Shown here: positions 15,645 through 25,524 of the stretch, piece after piece
Layout of the letters: every line of letters begins with the position of its first letter
Numbering within the stretch: position 1 is the stretch's first letter
Assembly: GCA_001783335.1 (NCBI GenBank)
Contig: MFLU01000004.1
Span: forward strand, 1-40,881
Source: Candidatus Kaiserbacteria bacterium RIFCSPLOWO2_01_FULL_50_24
GTDB lineage: Bacteria > Patescibacteriota > Minisyncoccia > Phycocordibacterales > UBA2100
Reading direction: 5' to 3'
DNA length: 40,881 nucleotides
Position numbers and translations under genes: made by a program
Notes under the pieces: model-generated
The model's database searches: none
What the model saw: the letters and a program-made list of their open reading frames with translations, nothing else
What the model was told of the DNA's origin: nothing

Positions 15645-16655
15645 CTAAATCCTCTCTCTGCTTTCTGAAAAAAAGATATTGCTTTCGGTAATGCCAAGCT
15701 TCTTCAGACGTTCCGTGACGAAATGTTTCATCTCATCTTCGTTCTTGAACTCCGCCTTTGTGTTCTGATCGTAGATCACCCACTGCCCCACGATGCGCAG
15801 GACATCTACTTTGTTTATGACAATGTGTGTGACGCCGTTGATTCGAATCGCGCGTTCCAGTGTTTGCATATTCATCCAGTTCGTTTGTCTGCGGCGCCCT
15901 GTTGTCGCGCCATACTCCTCACCGGCGTCGGCGATCTTGTTGAACACTTCTCCTTCCGGTTGGAACTTTTTGCTTCCCACATACGTTTCGTACATCTTTG
16001 CAACGCCCCACACATCGCCGATGGCGCGCGACGGCAGACCGTTCAGAAGCACGCCGGCGGTCGTGCAGTGCGAGGAGGTGACGTACGGGTAGTCGCCCCA
16101 GTCGATGTCAAGACCAAAGCCTTGTGCACCCTCCGCAAGGATCTGCGTATCACCCCCGCCGTGCCATTCTTGGTACAGATTAATGAGGTATGGTTTTAAT
16201 TCCGGCACGTCGATTGCGCGTTTCCCGGTACGACCGTACTTATCGCGGTACGCCGGCCCATTGCCGCGGCCGGTCGTCCCGATGCGTACGCCTTCGCGCT
16301 TGTCTTCACTGCGGTGCGCTTCAGTAATGATATGCGTGTTTTCGGCAACAAAAACTTTGTCCGAAATGTCTATACCGCCCTCCTCAAGCATCTTCAGTTC
16401 ACTGAAAAATTGTATCGGGTCCAAGACGCAGCCGTTCCCCACGACACTCTTGATGCCGAAAAAAACACCGGCGGGGATCTGATGGGTAATGAATTTTTTG
16501 CCTCTATGGAAAATCGTGTGACCGGCATTCGCTCCACCGTTGTAGCGGAGCACGTGGGTGTAGTTTTTTGTCTGACAGAGGTGGTGGGCAACCTTGCCCT
16601 TTCCGCAATCTCCGTACTGGAGATCAACGATGACATCTACACTTTGAGTAGACAC
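15645..16655 (-). CDS. purA: Adenylosuccinate synthetase, short form
   Basis: 336 aa; DLQYGDCGKGKV, NGGANAGHTI, GTTGRGNGPAYRDKYGR, GATTGRRRQTNW. Confidence 0.9.
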   Translation of the reverse strand: MSTQSVDVIVDLQYGDCGKGKVAHHLCQTKNYTHVLRYNGGANAGHTIFHRGKKFITHQIPAGVFFGIKSVVGNGCVLDPIQFFSELKMLEEGGIDISDKVFVAENTHIITEAHRSEDKREGVRIGTTGRGNGPAYRDKYGRTGKRAIDVPELKPYLINLYQEWHGGGDTQILAEGAQGFGLDIDWGDYPYVTSSHCTTAGVLLNGLPSRAIGDVWGVAKMYETYVGSKKFQPEGEVFNKIADAGEEYGATTGRRRQTNWMNMQTLERAIRINGVTHIVINKVDVLRIVGQWVIYDQNTKAEFKNEDEMKHFVTERLKKLGITESNIFFSESRERI

Positions 16656-16703
16656 AACTGTCCCAGTTTAGCATTTCCGGAGCATTGAAACAAATCTGCG
16701 TTA

Positions 16704-17534
16704 TTAGATTTTGAAGATTCGCTTTGCGTTCAAAAAGAGCGCTTCGGCGACCTTTTCTTCCGCGACACCGCGAATGCGTGCAATCGCTTTCACCACTTCC
16801 ACTACATACACCGGCTCGTTGCGCTGCCCCCGGTACGGTGCTGGTGCAACGTAGGGTGCGTCGGTTTCGGAAAGAATCATGTCCGGCGGCGCATTTTTTA
16901 CCACCTTGTCGTAATCGTGCGTAAACGTGAGAACGCCGGTGAATGAGAGCGCAAAGCCAAAATCTAAAAACTTTTTTGCAACGAACCAGTCGCCCGCAAA
17001 GAAATGCGTGTCGCCTTTCACTTTCGCGTGCGCTTTCAGTATCTCCAGCGCATCGTCGTATGCATCTTTTCCGTCAGACGCGCGAATATGGAGCATAAGC
17101 GGCTTTTGCAAATCATTTGCAAGTAGAATGTGCTCAACAAACGCTTTTTTCTGAACCTCTTTAGTGCTTTCGTCACACCGATAGTAATCAAGACCGCATT
17201 CGCCTATCGCGATGACTTTCTGCGACTTGGCGAGCATATTGTAATACGACACATCAAATACTTCACCGCGCGAAACGAACTCTTGCCCACCATCACCTAT
17301 TTCTTGCTTGTCGTGGTACGACTTTCCGGTGTGAATTGGGTGAAGCCCAATGGTTGCATAGATGTGGTCGTACTTTTCCGCAAGCGCCACAGCCGATCTA
17401 GAAGTGTCTTTTTGCGTACCAACGACATTCATCGCAACCCCCGCGCCTTTAGCGCGCAGAATCACCTCCTCGCGGTCGCCATCAAACGCCGCAAAATTCA
17501 CATGCGTATGCGCATCAAAGTATTTGAAATTCAT
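16704..17534 (-). CDS. tatD: TatD family deoxyribonuclease
   Basis: 276 aa; DAHTHVNF, GECGLDYYR, LHIRAS, SETDAPYVAPAPYRGQRNEP. Confidence 0.93.
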   Translation of the reverse strand: MNFKYFDAHTHVNFAAFDGDREEVILRAKGAGVAMNVVGTQKDTSRSAVALAEKYDHIYATIGLHPIHTGKSYHDKQEIGDGGQEFVSRGEVFDVSYYNMLAKSQKVIAIGECGLDYYRCDESTKEVQKKAFVEHILLANDLQKPLMLHIRASDGKDAYDDALEILKAHAKVKGDTHFFAGDWFVAKKFLDFGFALSFTGVLTFTHDYDKVVKNAPPDMILSETDAPYVAPAPYRGQRNEPVYVVEVVKAIARIRGVAEEKVAEALFLNAKRIFKI

Positions 17535-17535
17535 A

Positions 17536-18180
17536 TTAGTCTCTTGCCTCCCACTCCGCCATAAAGCGCCTCAGGAATTCCTCCATGTATGCGTGTCTGC
17601 CTTCCGCAATTTCTCTTCCGGTTTTGGTTTGCATTCTGTCTTTCAAAAGCAAAAGTTTTTCGTAAAAGTGATTAATTGTCGGAGATTTGTTCGCATAGTA
17701 TGCATCTTTAGACGCATGCATTTCGGTAGAAACATCCGGGTCATATAGCAATCTGCCGTTGGCGCCACCATACGCAAACGTGCGCGCAATGCCGATGGCG
17801 CCGATCGCGTAGAGACGATCGGCATCCTGAACTATTTTCCCTTCAAGCATCGGCATGTCGTCGGCGACATCCGCGCCCTTAAACGACATGCGGCGAATGA
17901 TATCCATAACCTTTTCCATCACACTTTCCGGCACATTACTTTCTTTGAGAACCGCAAGCGTGACTTCTTCGCCCTTCTGTTCGCTTGCGTGAAGTTTTCT
18001 GTCGCCCACATCGTGCGCAAGCGCGGCAAGCTCAATAATTTCCTTATCTCCCCCTTCCTTCTCCGCAATGCGCAGTGCCATATCGCGCACCTGCTTCACG
18101 TGGTACCAATCGTGCCCCGACGATTCGCCGGAAAGAAGCTCACGCACCTTTTGCTCTACCTTTTGCATGACTTCTTGCAT
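17536..18180 (-). CDS. HD domain phosphohydrolase
   Basis: 214 aa; HDWYHVKQVRDMAL...AALAHDVGD...DADRLYAIGAIGIAR. Confidence 0.9.
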   Translation of the reverse strand: MQEVMQKVEQKVRELLSGESSGHDWYHVKQVRDMALRIAEKEGGDKEIIELAALAHDVGDRKLHASEQKGEEVTLAVLKESNVPESVMEKVMDIIRRMSFKGADVADDMPMLEGKIVQDADRLYAIGAIGIARTFAYGGANGRLLYDPDVSTEMHASKDAYYANKSPTINHFYEKLLLLKDRMQTKTGREIAEGRHAYMEEFLRRFMAEWEARD

Positions 18181-18210
18181 ATGCTGGTATTCTTAAGAAC
18201 ATGAGAATGG

Positions 18211-19713
18211 TTAATTCTTGCGTGGAAACAGATTGTCGGGTTTTTTGTTTTCCAATATGGTCTTCTTTATTTTCTCGCTCGTGTCAGGCATAAATGGATT
18301 CAGTATGCGGCCTATGCCATACAACTCCTCCGTCATTTCCGTGATAAGTGCCTTCCCCTTCTCCGGCTCCGACTTCACAAGTCTGAACGGCTCCGTTTTG
18401 GTTATTTTCTGATCAAGCGCTTGTATTCGCTCCCACACGTACTGCATAGCGCGATTGAAGTCGTACGCCTCCAATGCATCCGTATACTCTTTTGTGAATC
18501 CCTGCGGCTCTGGTCGTTGTATCAGTTCAGACAAATTGTCTTCCGCGAGTTTCATAATGCGCGCAACTAAATTTCCCAGCCCGTTCACCAGGTCGGCATT
18601 GTACGCTTCTTTAAACCGCTCCATTGTAAAATCGGAGTCCTCAAACGGGTGGATGTGCCGCAATAGAAAGTAGCGAAGCGCGTCTGCGCCGTATTCGTCA
18701 ACTATCAGAAGCGGGTCCACCACGTTACCGAGCGATTTTGACATTTTATGGCCGCCGCTTGTTATAAAACCATGGATGAAAATCTGCTTTGTTGGCGGCA
18801 ACCTCGCCGACATAAGCATCGCCTGCCACATGGCGGCTTGCTGACGGATTTGGTCCTTTCCGGCCACCTGTATAGCATTCGGCGCGTCCTTCGTGCCCCA
18901 GAATTTGGTGAACATATCTTCAGGCTTGCCCTGCGAAGCTTTACTGTGTCCTTCCGTAGCCTTCTTCGAAGGAGGAGCGTAGCAGGGCCATCCGAGTGTT
19001 GAGATGTAGTTGATGAGCGCGTCAAACCACACAAACATAACGTGGTCGGGGTCGCCCGGCACCTCAACGCCCCACGGCATTTTTTCCTTAAGACGCGAGA
19101 TACTAAAGTCCTCAAGACCGCTCTCTATGAACTTTTTTATTTCGTTGAACCTGAAGTCTGGAACGACAAACTCTGGGTTTCTCTCGTACATTTCAAGGAG
19201 TGGCTTTTGATATCTGGAGAATTTGAAAAAATAATTCTCTTCCTCTCTTATTTCTATCTGGAGATTCGGGTGGGTGGGACATGCACCACCCACCAGCTCT
19301 GAATCGGTCTTTTCAAGCTCACAACCGACACAGTATCTCGTCTTGTAGTGCTTCTTCTCAATGTCTCCGCTCACATCGCATCGCTTCCAAAACTCTTGCG
19401 CTGCCAGCTTGTGGTTAGCGTCAGTCGTGCGAATGAAGTGTATGTCGGAGTACAGATTGAGCTTTTCTTTCAATCGGCGAAATTTTTCTGCATACTCGTC
19501 TGCGTACGCCTGCGGTTCTTTCCCCTCTTCAAGCGCTTTTTGATATATCTTCTGTCCGTGCTCGTCGGTCCCCGTATTGAAAAATACCTCATCTCCCTGA
19601 AGCGCGTGATAACGCGCAAGCGCGTCTGCTTGCACAATCTCAAGCGCAAAGCCGACATGCGGGTCGGCATTCACATAAGGAAGAGTGGTGGTGAGAAAAA
19701 ACGCTTTAGACAT
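18211..19713 (-). CDS. metG: Methionyl-tRNA synthetase
   Basis: [40 protein letters not shown]; start at MSKAFFL; contains an [20 protein letters not shown] insert. Confidence 0.96.
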   Translation of the reverse strand: MSKAFFLTTTLPYVNADPHVGFALEIVQADALARYHALQGDEVFFNTGTDEHGQKIYQKALEEGKEPQAYADEYAEKFRRLKEKLNLYSDIHFIRTTDANHKLAAQEFWKRCDVSGDIEKKHYKTRYCVGCELEKTDSELVGGACPTHPNLQIEIREEENYFFKFSRYQKPLLEMYERNPEFVVPDFRFNEIKKFIESGLEDFSISRLKEKMPWGVEVPGDPDHVMFVWFDALINYISTLGWPCYAPPSKKATEGHSKASQGKPEDMFTKFWGTKDAPNAIQVAGKDQIRQQAAMWQAMLMSARLPPTKQIFIHGFITSGGHKMSKSLGNVVDPLLIVDEYGADALRYFLLRHIHPFEDSDFTMERFKEAYNADLVNGLGNLVARIMKLAEDNLSELIQRPEPQGFTKEYTDALEAYDFNRAMQYVWERIQALDQKITKTEPFRLVKSEPEKGKALITEMTEELYGIGRILNPFMPDTSEKIKKTILENKKPDNLFPRKN

Positions 19714-19788
19714 GGTGGGTCTCGCTATAGAGTGTATGTTTGAAATTGTTACCGTAAACCAGTGCAACACTGGTTTCTGGCTCCTCGG

Positions 19789-20110
19789 CTCGAAAGTGCA
19801 AAAGAGTACTTTTGCACTTTGCTCGCTCTACGTCGCCAGTAAGCGAGCGCACATAGTGCCCGAGAGAACATCGCGCAGGAAACTCTCAAGCCACTACCAC
19901 ACCTCGCAGTAGCCATACAGAATCCTTTGTTTCTTGCGTCCTGTTCGGTGCGGGCACTATGCAGCGAGCGAAGCCCCCGACACTTACTTTGGCATTGCTT
20001 TCTGTTGTGCCTCACGAGCACATATCCACCTCCGGTAAGGTAGGTTATTCCCGTATAGTTGATAGTATCTCTATGTTCGCGCACAACGATGCCAAAGTAA
20101 GTGTGGGGGC
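19789..20110. repeat. Cluster of three foldback elements upstream of metG
   Basis: AAAGTGCAAAAgagtaCTTTTGCACTTT; CATAGTGCCCG(19852)...CGGGCACTATG(19951-19961); GCCCCCgACACTTACTTTGGCAT...ATGCCAAAGTAAGTGTGGGGGC. Confidence 0.75.
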
Positions 20111-20129
20111 GAAGGCTTTCAAACATACT

Positions 20130-21200
20130 CTAGGATTGCTCTGACGACTCGCCCGGCTTCGGCAACCCAACGCGGCGGTTTTGTATGTCTGTCACAAATT
20201 CCTGGATTGCCGCCGCCATCGGAACGGAGAGAAGAATTCCCAAAAAACCGGCGAGCTTCGCACCTATGATAAGTGCGAGTATCACAAGGAGGGGCGGCAC
20301 GCCGACCACTTTCGTGACGACAAGCGGATAAATCAGGTGGTTCTCAAATTGCTGGATAATCACATAGAATGCGATTACGAGAAGTCCGAGCGTGAGACCG
20401 CCGTCTACAAAACCGATAAGGATTGCGGGAACGGAAGCAAGGATAGGCCCAAAAACAGGAATGAGCTCAAAAAGCGCCGCGAGAACTGCGAGGAGAAGCG
20501 CGTGCGGAATGCCAAGAACGGTGAGTCCGAGATATACCAAAACGCCTATGATAACAGCAAGGAGAATCTGTCCCTGCATCCAGAGTCCTATCTTTTTTTG
20601 CGAACGCCGCCAGAGGTCAAGAACGTACGAGCGGTAATTAGACGGCACGATAATGCGCAAAAAATCGTCCACGCCGGTTTCAACGACGGCAAAGTAAAAC
20701 GAAAACACAATGATGAGCACAAAAGATACGACGCCGCCGAAAACGCCCGAGACGGCCGTAAGCGCATCTCCCGATATGCCAAGGTTCAAACCTTCGCGTA
20801 ATTGCGTAATGATTTCTCCGGGGCTTAACGCGGATGTGGTATAGCCGAGCGCGCGCGTATACTCGTCAAATGCGACTATTCCGTTGAACATTTCCAGATA
20901 TGTGGGGAGTGAGGCCGTAAACTTGGAGACATCCTCTAACACCGACGGGACAAACGAAGAGAAAATCCCTACAACCGCGGCGACGAGAAACAAGTAGATG
21001 AGGACGACGCCTAAAATACGCGGGATTCTGTAGCGCATAAGCATTCGTATCGCCGGCTCAATCGCCGAAGCGATTACGACAGCGGTCAAGACGACGAGCA
21101 CAAGATCGCGCAAGTGGTACAGAAGCCACGCGCCACCAAGGAGCAAGAGCACGCGCAAAACCGTGCCAGTCGTTATGGAAATGTTGAGATTCTGATTCAC
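20130..21200 (-). CDS. AI-2E family transporter (PerM-like membrane protein)
   Basis: 356 aa multi-TM; ELIPVFGPILASVPAILIGFVDGG, QQFENHLIYPLVVTKVVGVPPLLVILALIIGAKLAGFLGILLSVPMAA. Confidence 0.92.
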   Translation of the reverse strand: MNQNLNISITTGTVLRVLLLLGGAWLLYHLRDLVLVVLTAVVIASAIEPAIRMLMRYRIPRILGVVLIYLFLVAAVVGIFSSFVPSVLEDVSKFTASLPTYLEMFNGIVAFDEYTRALGYTTSALSPGEIITQLREGLNLGISGDALTAVSGVFGGVVSFVLIIVFSFYFAVVETGVDDFLRIIVPSNYRSYVLDLWRRSQKKIGLWMQGQILLAVIIGVLVYLGLTVLGIPHALLLAVLAALFELIPVFGPILASVPAILIGFVDGGLTLGLLVIAFYVIIQQFENHLIYPLVVTKVVGVPPLLVILALIIGAKLAGFLGILLSVPMAAAIQEFVTDIQNRRVGLPKPGESSEQS

Positions 21201-21233
21201 GAATTCATCCTACCACAAAGGAGGCGAAAATTA

Positions 21234-22526
21234 TCAGGAGACGAGCTTCGCTATATCGTTTACGCTTACACGCTCCTGTACCCCAGAATCGCGGTCGCGC
21301 ACGGTTACGGTGTCGTCTTCAAGCGTTTGGAAATCAACAGTGATACACACCGGCGTCCCAATCTCATCTTGCCTCCGATACCGTTTGCCGATGTTGCCGT
21401 TGGCGTCAAACTGGACACTGGAAACTTGAAGCTTGAGGCTGGAATAGACCTCGCGCGCCTTGGCAACCAGTTCGGGTTTATTTTTGAGTAGTGGAAACAC
21501 GGCGGCTTTCACGGGCGCGATTTCTTTTTTAAATCGCAGGACAACGCGCTTTTCACCCCCCAATTCGTCCTCATCATATGCGGAGAGAAGAACAGCAAGA
21601 ATCGTGCGTCCATGTCCGAATGTGGGTTCAATAACATGCGGAACAAACGGTTCCTCCGATTCGTCGGCATAGCGAAAGTCCACTCCCGCTTGCTCCATGT
21701 GCCGCTTCAGATCATACTCGCCTCTGTAGGCAAGACCGTATAACTCTTTTTGTCCGAACGGATATTCAAACTCAAAATCGATAGTGCGTTTGGAATAGTG
21801 CGCGCGCTCGCCATTGGGAATTTCCACTTCGTGCACAATCTCCTTCTTGATTCCAACCGCTTCTATCCACGAGTGCATTTCATTCCGCCACATTTCAAAT
21901 GACGCCTCCCACTCTTTTTCACGCACAAAATATTCAAGCTCCATAAGATCAAATTCGCGCGCCCGAAATAGAAAGTCGCGTGGCGCGATTTCGTTCCTAT
22001 ACGCCTTGCCCATTTGTGCTAAACCAAAGGGGAGTTTTGGACGAATGGTATCCAATATGTTCTTAAAGTGAATGAACATTCCTTGCGCAACTTCGCCGCG
22101 CAAATACGCACGCGACGTTTCTCCGGCAACGCTTCCCAACTCCACCGGAATAAGAAGGTTGAATGTTTTCTCGTCGCCAAGCGACCCGCCACATTCGGGG
22201 CATTTTTTGACATCAGGAAGATGGTCTGTGCGAAACCGCCTCTTACACTTAGCGCACTCAACCATGGGGTCCGTAAATCCTTCAAGGTGACCGCTCGAGC
22301 GCCACACGGCCTCCGACATAATGGTGCTTGTAGACACTCCGTACATATCTTCCCGCACGCCAACAAAATGTTTCCACCAGAGTGACTTTATATTGTGCGC
22401 GAGCATCGCGCCATAGGGACCGTAATCCCACGTGCCCGCGAGGCCACCGTAAATCTCGGAGCCCTGAAACACGAAACCGCGCCGTTTGCACAGCGAGACT
22501 ATTTTCTCCATCACATCAGAGCTCAT
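21234..22526 (-). CDS. glyS: Glycyl-tRNA synthetase (alpha2 type)
   Basis: 430 aa; RRGFVFQGSEIYGGLAGTWDYGPYGAMLAHNIKSLWW, GKRYRRQDEIGTPVCITVDFQTLEDDTVTVRDRDS. Confidence 0.96.
   Translation of the reverse strand: MSSDVMEKIVSLCKRRGFVFQGSEIYGGLAGTWDYGPYGAMLAHNIKSLWWKHFVGVREDMYGVSTSTIMSEAVWRSSGHLEGFTDPMVECAKCKRRFRTDHLPDVKKCPECGGSLGDEKTFNLLIPVELGSVAGETSRAYLRGEVAQGMFIHFKNILDTIRPKLPFGLAQMGKAYRNEIAPRDFLFRAREFDLMELEYFVREKEWEASFEMWRNEMHSWIEAVGIKKEIVHEVEIPNGERAHYSKRTIDFEFEYPFGQKELYGLAYRGEYDLKRHMEQAGVDFRYADESEEPFVPHVIEPTFGHGRTILAVLLSAYDEDELGGEKRVVLRFKKEIAPVKAAVFPLLKNKPELVAKAREVYSSLKLQVSSVQFDANGNIGKRYRRQDEIGTPVCITVDFQTLEDDTVTVRDRDSGVQERVSVNDIAKLVS
21410..21446. repeat. 7-bp-period array inside glyS
   Basis: ctggaca|ctggaaa|cttgaag|cttgagg|ctggaat; encodes SSLKLQVSSVQF. 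Confidence 0.65.
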
Positions 22527-22550
22527 ATTCAGTATTTATACCGCATGCAT

Positions 22551-22587
22551 GCTGGATTTTCTAGAAGCTAGAAGCTGGAGGCTATTT
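22551..22587. repeat. 7-bp-period array between glyS and the 653-aa gene
   Basis: ctagaag|ctagaag|ctggagg|ctatttc, reaching the stop codon of the downstream gene. Confidence 0.65.
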
Positions 22588-24543
22588 CACCACCGTCGCA
22601 TTCACCTGCGAAAAGTCCGGGTCGCTTGAAATATTTGTGGTTACATCTCGCGCAGTTTTGGAGATTGTCGCACCCGTTGATACATCAACGCCACGCACAC
22701 TTATATCGCGCAAAAGTATGGGTTGTTGCCCCACCTGGCTCGTGGAGGGCGTGAATCCTATGGAAATGGCCGCCTGGCGCGCTGGCACTCCGCCCACCCC
22801 GACACCTGGCACTATATTCCCCATATTCCACGTAATGACACCGTCAAGCGAGTTAAATGTTATCTGTTCCGACGACGGACTGTAACCCTTGGTCCAACGC
22901 ACATACGCGGGAAGCGTCGCAGTCAGCGTCGCGCCGGAAATAGCATTCGTGGTGTTCGTGACCGTAAACACAACCGCGTACGTCGTTTCTCTTTCAGCCA
23001 CCGGTGGCATGGGACCCGTGGAGCCGAACGGATTCGCGTAGTACACACCCTGTGCAAGCAATGATAGGTCGCTTGCGACCCGTATAGATTGCGTCGCACT
23101 CGCTTGCAAGTTTTCCGGCACGCCGCTTTCAGACAAGCGCTTTCCTGATGCGTTCACCGTTAGTGCGAGCCGCGGATCTTGAATCCTGGATAACGTCTTA
23201 CTATCCGGTACGCGAAACGTGAAGGCAACCTTCCCGCGCGCGCCGGAGGGAATAACACCGAGCGTGCCGTTGGTCGTCGACTTATCCCACAACATTGCGC
23301 TATCGGATGAACGATAGAAGCCATCGAGTGAAATTACCGACGCCCCGTCTATGGGAAACCCGCTCAGGCGCGCGACGATAACGGCGTCGGTTATCTGAGT
23401 AAGTAGATTATTAACATATGTAATTGCGACTGCCACGTTGTCGCCTGGAGATATCACAACGCCGTCCCCAGAATTTCCATTTATAGAGAGTGAAAGCGAG
23501 AGAAATGGGCGGGACACGAACATTCTATGCGTCTCCTCATCCAATGTCGCACTGATTTCGGTGTCACTTGGTTTGGCGCGCGTACCAACGGAAAACCGGA
23601 ACACGCGCTCGTCCCCCGACTCACCGGACAAGACACCGCGCAGAACCATGGTTTTCCTTTCACCAGGTTCGAATGAGCCGAGCTCCCACACTCCCGGACG
23701 CACGGGAAATGGCGTTGCAGAGCTGAACGCAAAGCCAAACGGATATCCGACAGAAAGCAGTACATCTGAAATCGGTGTCGCGGCGTTTGACGTAACCGTT
23801 ATAGTGAGCACGGTATTCTGCCCCGATATCGTTTCGCTATTTCCTTCTATGGAAAGAGAAAGTGGAGAAGAGCTAAAGGTAATCTGATAGTCACTAGACG
23901 CCACAAAAATTGCACTGGACCCTTGCAGGCGATACTCAAGTTCCACTTTTACCACGGCACTCTCTCCTTCTTTGCCCGCAAATACTGCAGACACCGTGCC
24001 CTGCCTTCTGCCCCCAGGCTCTATGAAGCCAAGCGTTTTGCGCTGACTCGGTAACTCTCGAGATACATCAACCGGGGACCTCGTGCCTTTAGGATACGTG
24101 ACAATAAGATCTGCGAGTTCAAGAGACACTTGATTTCTGTTGGTAACTGCGATTTGAAGACCCGCCGGTTCTCCCCCAGAAATATTCAGAGGCCCTGCAA
24201 CACTGATGTCGATATTAAGAGGAGACGCCGGTAGAGAGCCGCCACCAAACGTAAAATAGTATGCAAAAAAACCGGTGGCGCCTAGAAAGAAAAGAACCGA
24301 CGCAAAAAGTACTAAACGCACCAGAGCGCGCGACCAGCCAAGGGTTTTTGGTGCTGCCATAAGCGATACCGCCTTCGGTTCCGGACGCCTCCAATCATTG
24401 CCCACCGATTGGGGGGTATCACTTAAACGCCGACGTTCTTTATCTTTAAGATGTGGTGAGATGGAACGCGAATACATCGCACGTTGAAGTTGTTCTATCT
24501 TTTCGTGTTCGTTATCTGAATCCGGTACCCGTTGTGTTTGCAT
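22582..24543 (-). CDS. Membrane-anchored DUF11/Ig-like repeat protein
   Basis: 653 aa; one N-terminal TM; conserved-repeat-like TVTNTTNAISGATLTATLPAYVRWTKGYSPSSEQITFNSLDGVITWNMGNIVPGVG. Confidence 0.8.
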   Translation of the reverse strand: MQTQRVPDSDNEHEKIEQLQRAMYSRSISPHLKDKERRRLSDTPQSVGNDWRRPEPKAVSLMAAPKTLGWSRALVRLVLFASVLFFLGATGFFAYYFTFGGGSLPASPLNIDISVAGPLNISGGEPAGLQIAVTNRNQVSLELADLIVTYPKGTRSPVDVSRELPSQRKTLGFIEPGGRRQGTVSAVFAGKEGESAVVKVELEYRLQGSSAIFVASSDYQITFSSSPLSLSIEGNSETISGQNTVLTITVTSNAATPISDVLLSVGYPFGFAFSSATPFPVRPGVWELGSFEPGERKTMVLRGVLSGESGDERVFRFSVGTRAKPSDTEISATLDEETHRMFVSRPFLSLSLSINGNSGDGVVISPGDNVAVAITYVNNLLTQITDAVIVARLSGFPIDGASVISLDGFYRSSDSAMLWDKSTTNGTLGVIPSGARGKVAFTFRVPDSKTLSRIQDPRLALTVNASGKRLSESGVPENLQASATQSIRVASDLSLLAQGVYYANPFGSTGPMPPVAERETTYAVVFTVTNTTNAISGATLTATLPAYVRWTKGYSPSSEQITFNSLDGVITWNMGNIVPGVGVGGVPARQAAISIGFTPSTSQVGQQPILLRDISVRGVDVSTGATISKTARDVTTNISSDPDFSQVNATVVK

Positions 24544-24720
24544 AACTATTCATTATACCCCCACACCTTTCCTGACATAGCGGCACCTATGCGTTTCCTC
24601 GAAATGAAAACGGTATTCTCCAATACACTTGAACGATGTGAGAGCATCTATACTCCAGCCACAAGTTGCCCATCTTGGGGGTGGTGAAAAATTAAAAATT
24701 AATGCGCACAATAGAGAGAT

Positions 24721-24784
24721 GATTTTCAGTTTTCAATTTTTAATTGCACTTTTTACTTTTTCATTTTTACTTTTTAATTTATTA
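24721..24784. repeat. T-rich 7-bp-period array abutting the recO stop codon
   Basis: gattttc|agttttc|aattttt|aattgca|cttttta|ctttttc|attttta|cttttta|atttatt. Confidence 0.65.
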
Positions 24785-25345
24785 TAGATGCGAACCTATT
24801 ATCGCTTGGTTGACCGAGATGACCAGCGACTCACGCAGGTGTTCCGCTTCTGTGAGGTGCGGCAACTCGTACGCGGTATGCGTGAAAAGCGCAGTTCGGA
24901 GCGCTTCAGACGACAAGTAGCCAAGTGCGAAGAGCACACGCGCCACGCATATCAACTCAATAGTTGCAACACGCGTGTGAGGAGCAAAAAACTGTGCGTG
25001 CGCGGAAGACAGAGTGGAGAATAAATATTCGTTTTTCTCCTCTCCGGCAACAAGTCGCGTCATCAGTCGTGCGATACGCGCAAATATGTTGACATACTCA
25101 CCCAAAAGAGCACGGACCGACGAGGCGCCCACAAGCTTCCACCCCCGTTTACCGCAAATAAGAGAAACGTTTGCATGTGCGTAGTGCGAAAGCGCGTAGC
25201 GCAAGCGCGAGCGCTCTTCGCGCACCGAGGTGGCGCGCGCATATACAAGGCCGAAATCTTTTGTGTAGAGCATGAACACACGATCAGCTTCGCCATGTTC
25301 CCAACTCCCCAAAACAAGAGCATCTGTAGAATATTTTATGTACAT
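24782..25345 (-). CDS. recO: DNA repair protein RecO (short form)
   Basis: 187 aa; YSTDALVLGSWEHGEADRVFMLYTKDFGLVYARATSVREERSRLRYALSHY. Confidence 0.85.
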   Translation of the reverse strand: MYIKYSTDALVLGSWEHGEADRVFMLYTKDFGLVYARATSVREERSRLRYALSHYAHANVSLICGKRGWKLVGASSVRALLGEYVNIFARIARLMTRLVAGEEKNEYLFSTLSSAHAQFFAPHTRVATIELICVARVLFALGYLSSEALRTALFTHTAYELPHLTEAEHLRESLVISVNQAIIGSHL

Positions 25346-25524
25346 TCAATTAGAAACAACGCGTGTTAGAGCGCATGTTGCGGCATACAGCGTGAGAAGC
25401 CGTACGGTGTGTGTTCGAGTATTCGCGTGTGACACTGAAAAAAGCGCGAGGAGCGCCTTGCGCTACCCTGCATTATGATTACCAGCGACCGCTCTGTTTC
25501 TTGTGCAGACATATAGAGAAACTA

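Noticed and set aside
15645-16655. Calling the gene purZ
   Set aside because: The catalytic Asp of PurA (GD in QYGDCGKGK) is retained and no Z-genome genes are seen.
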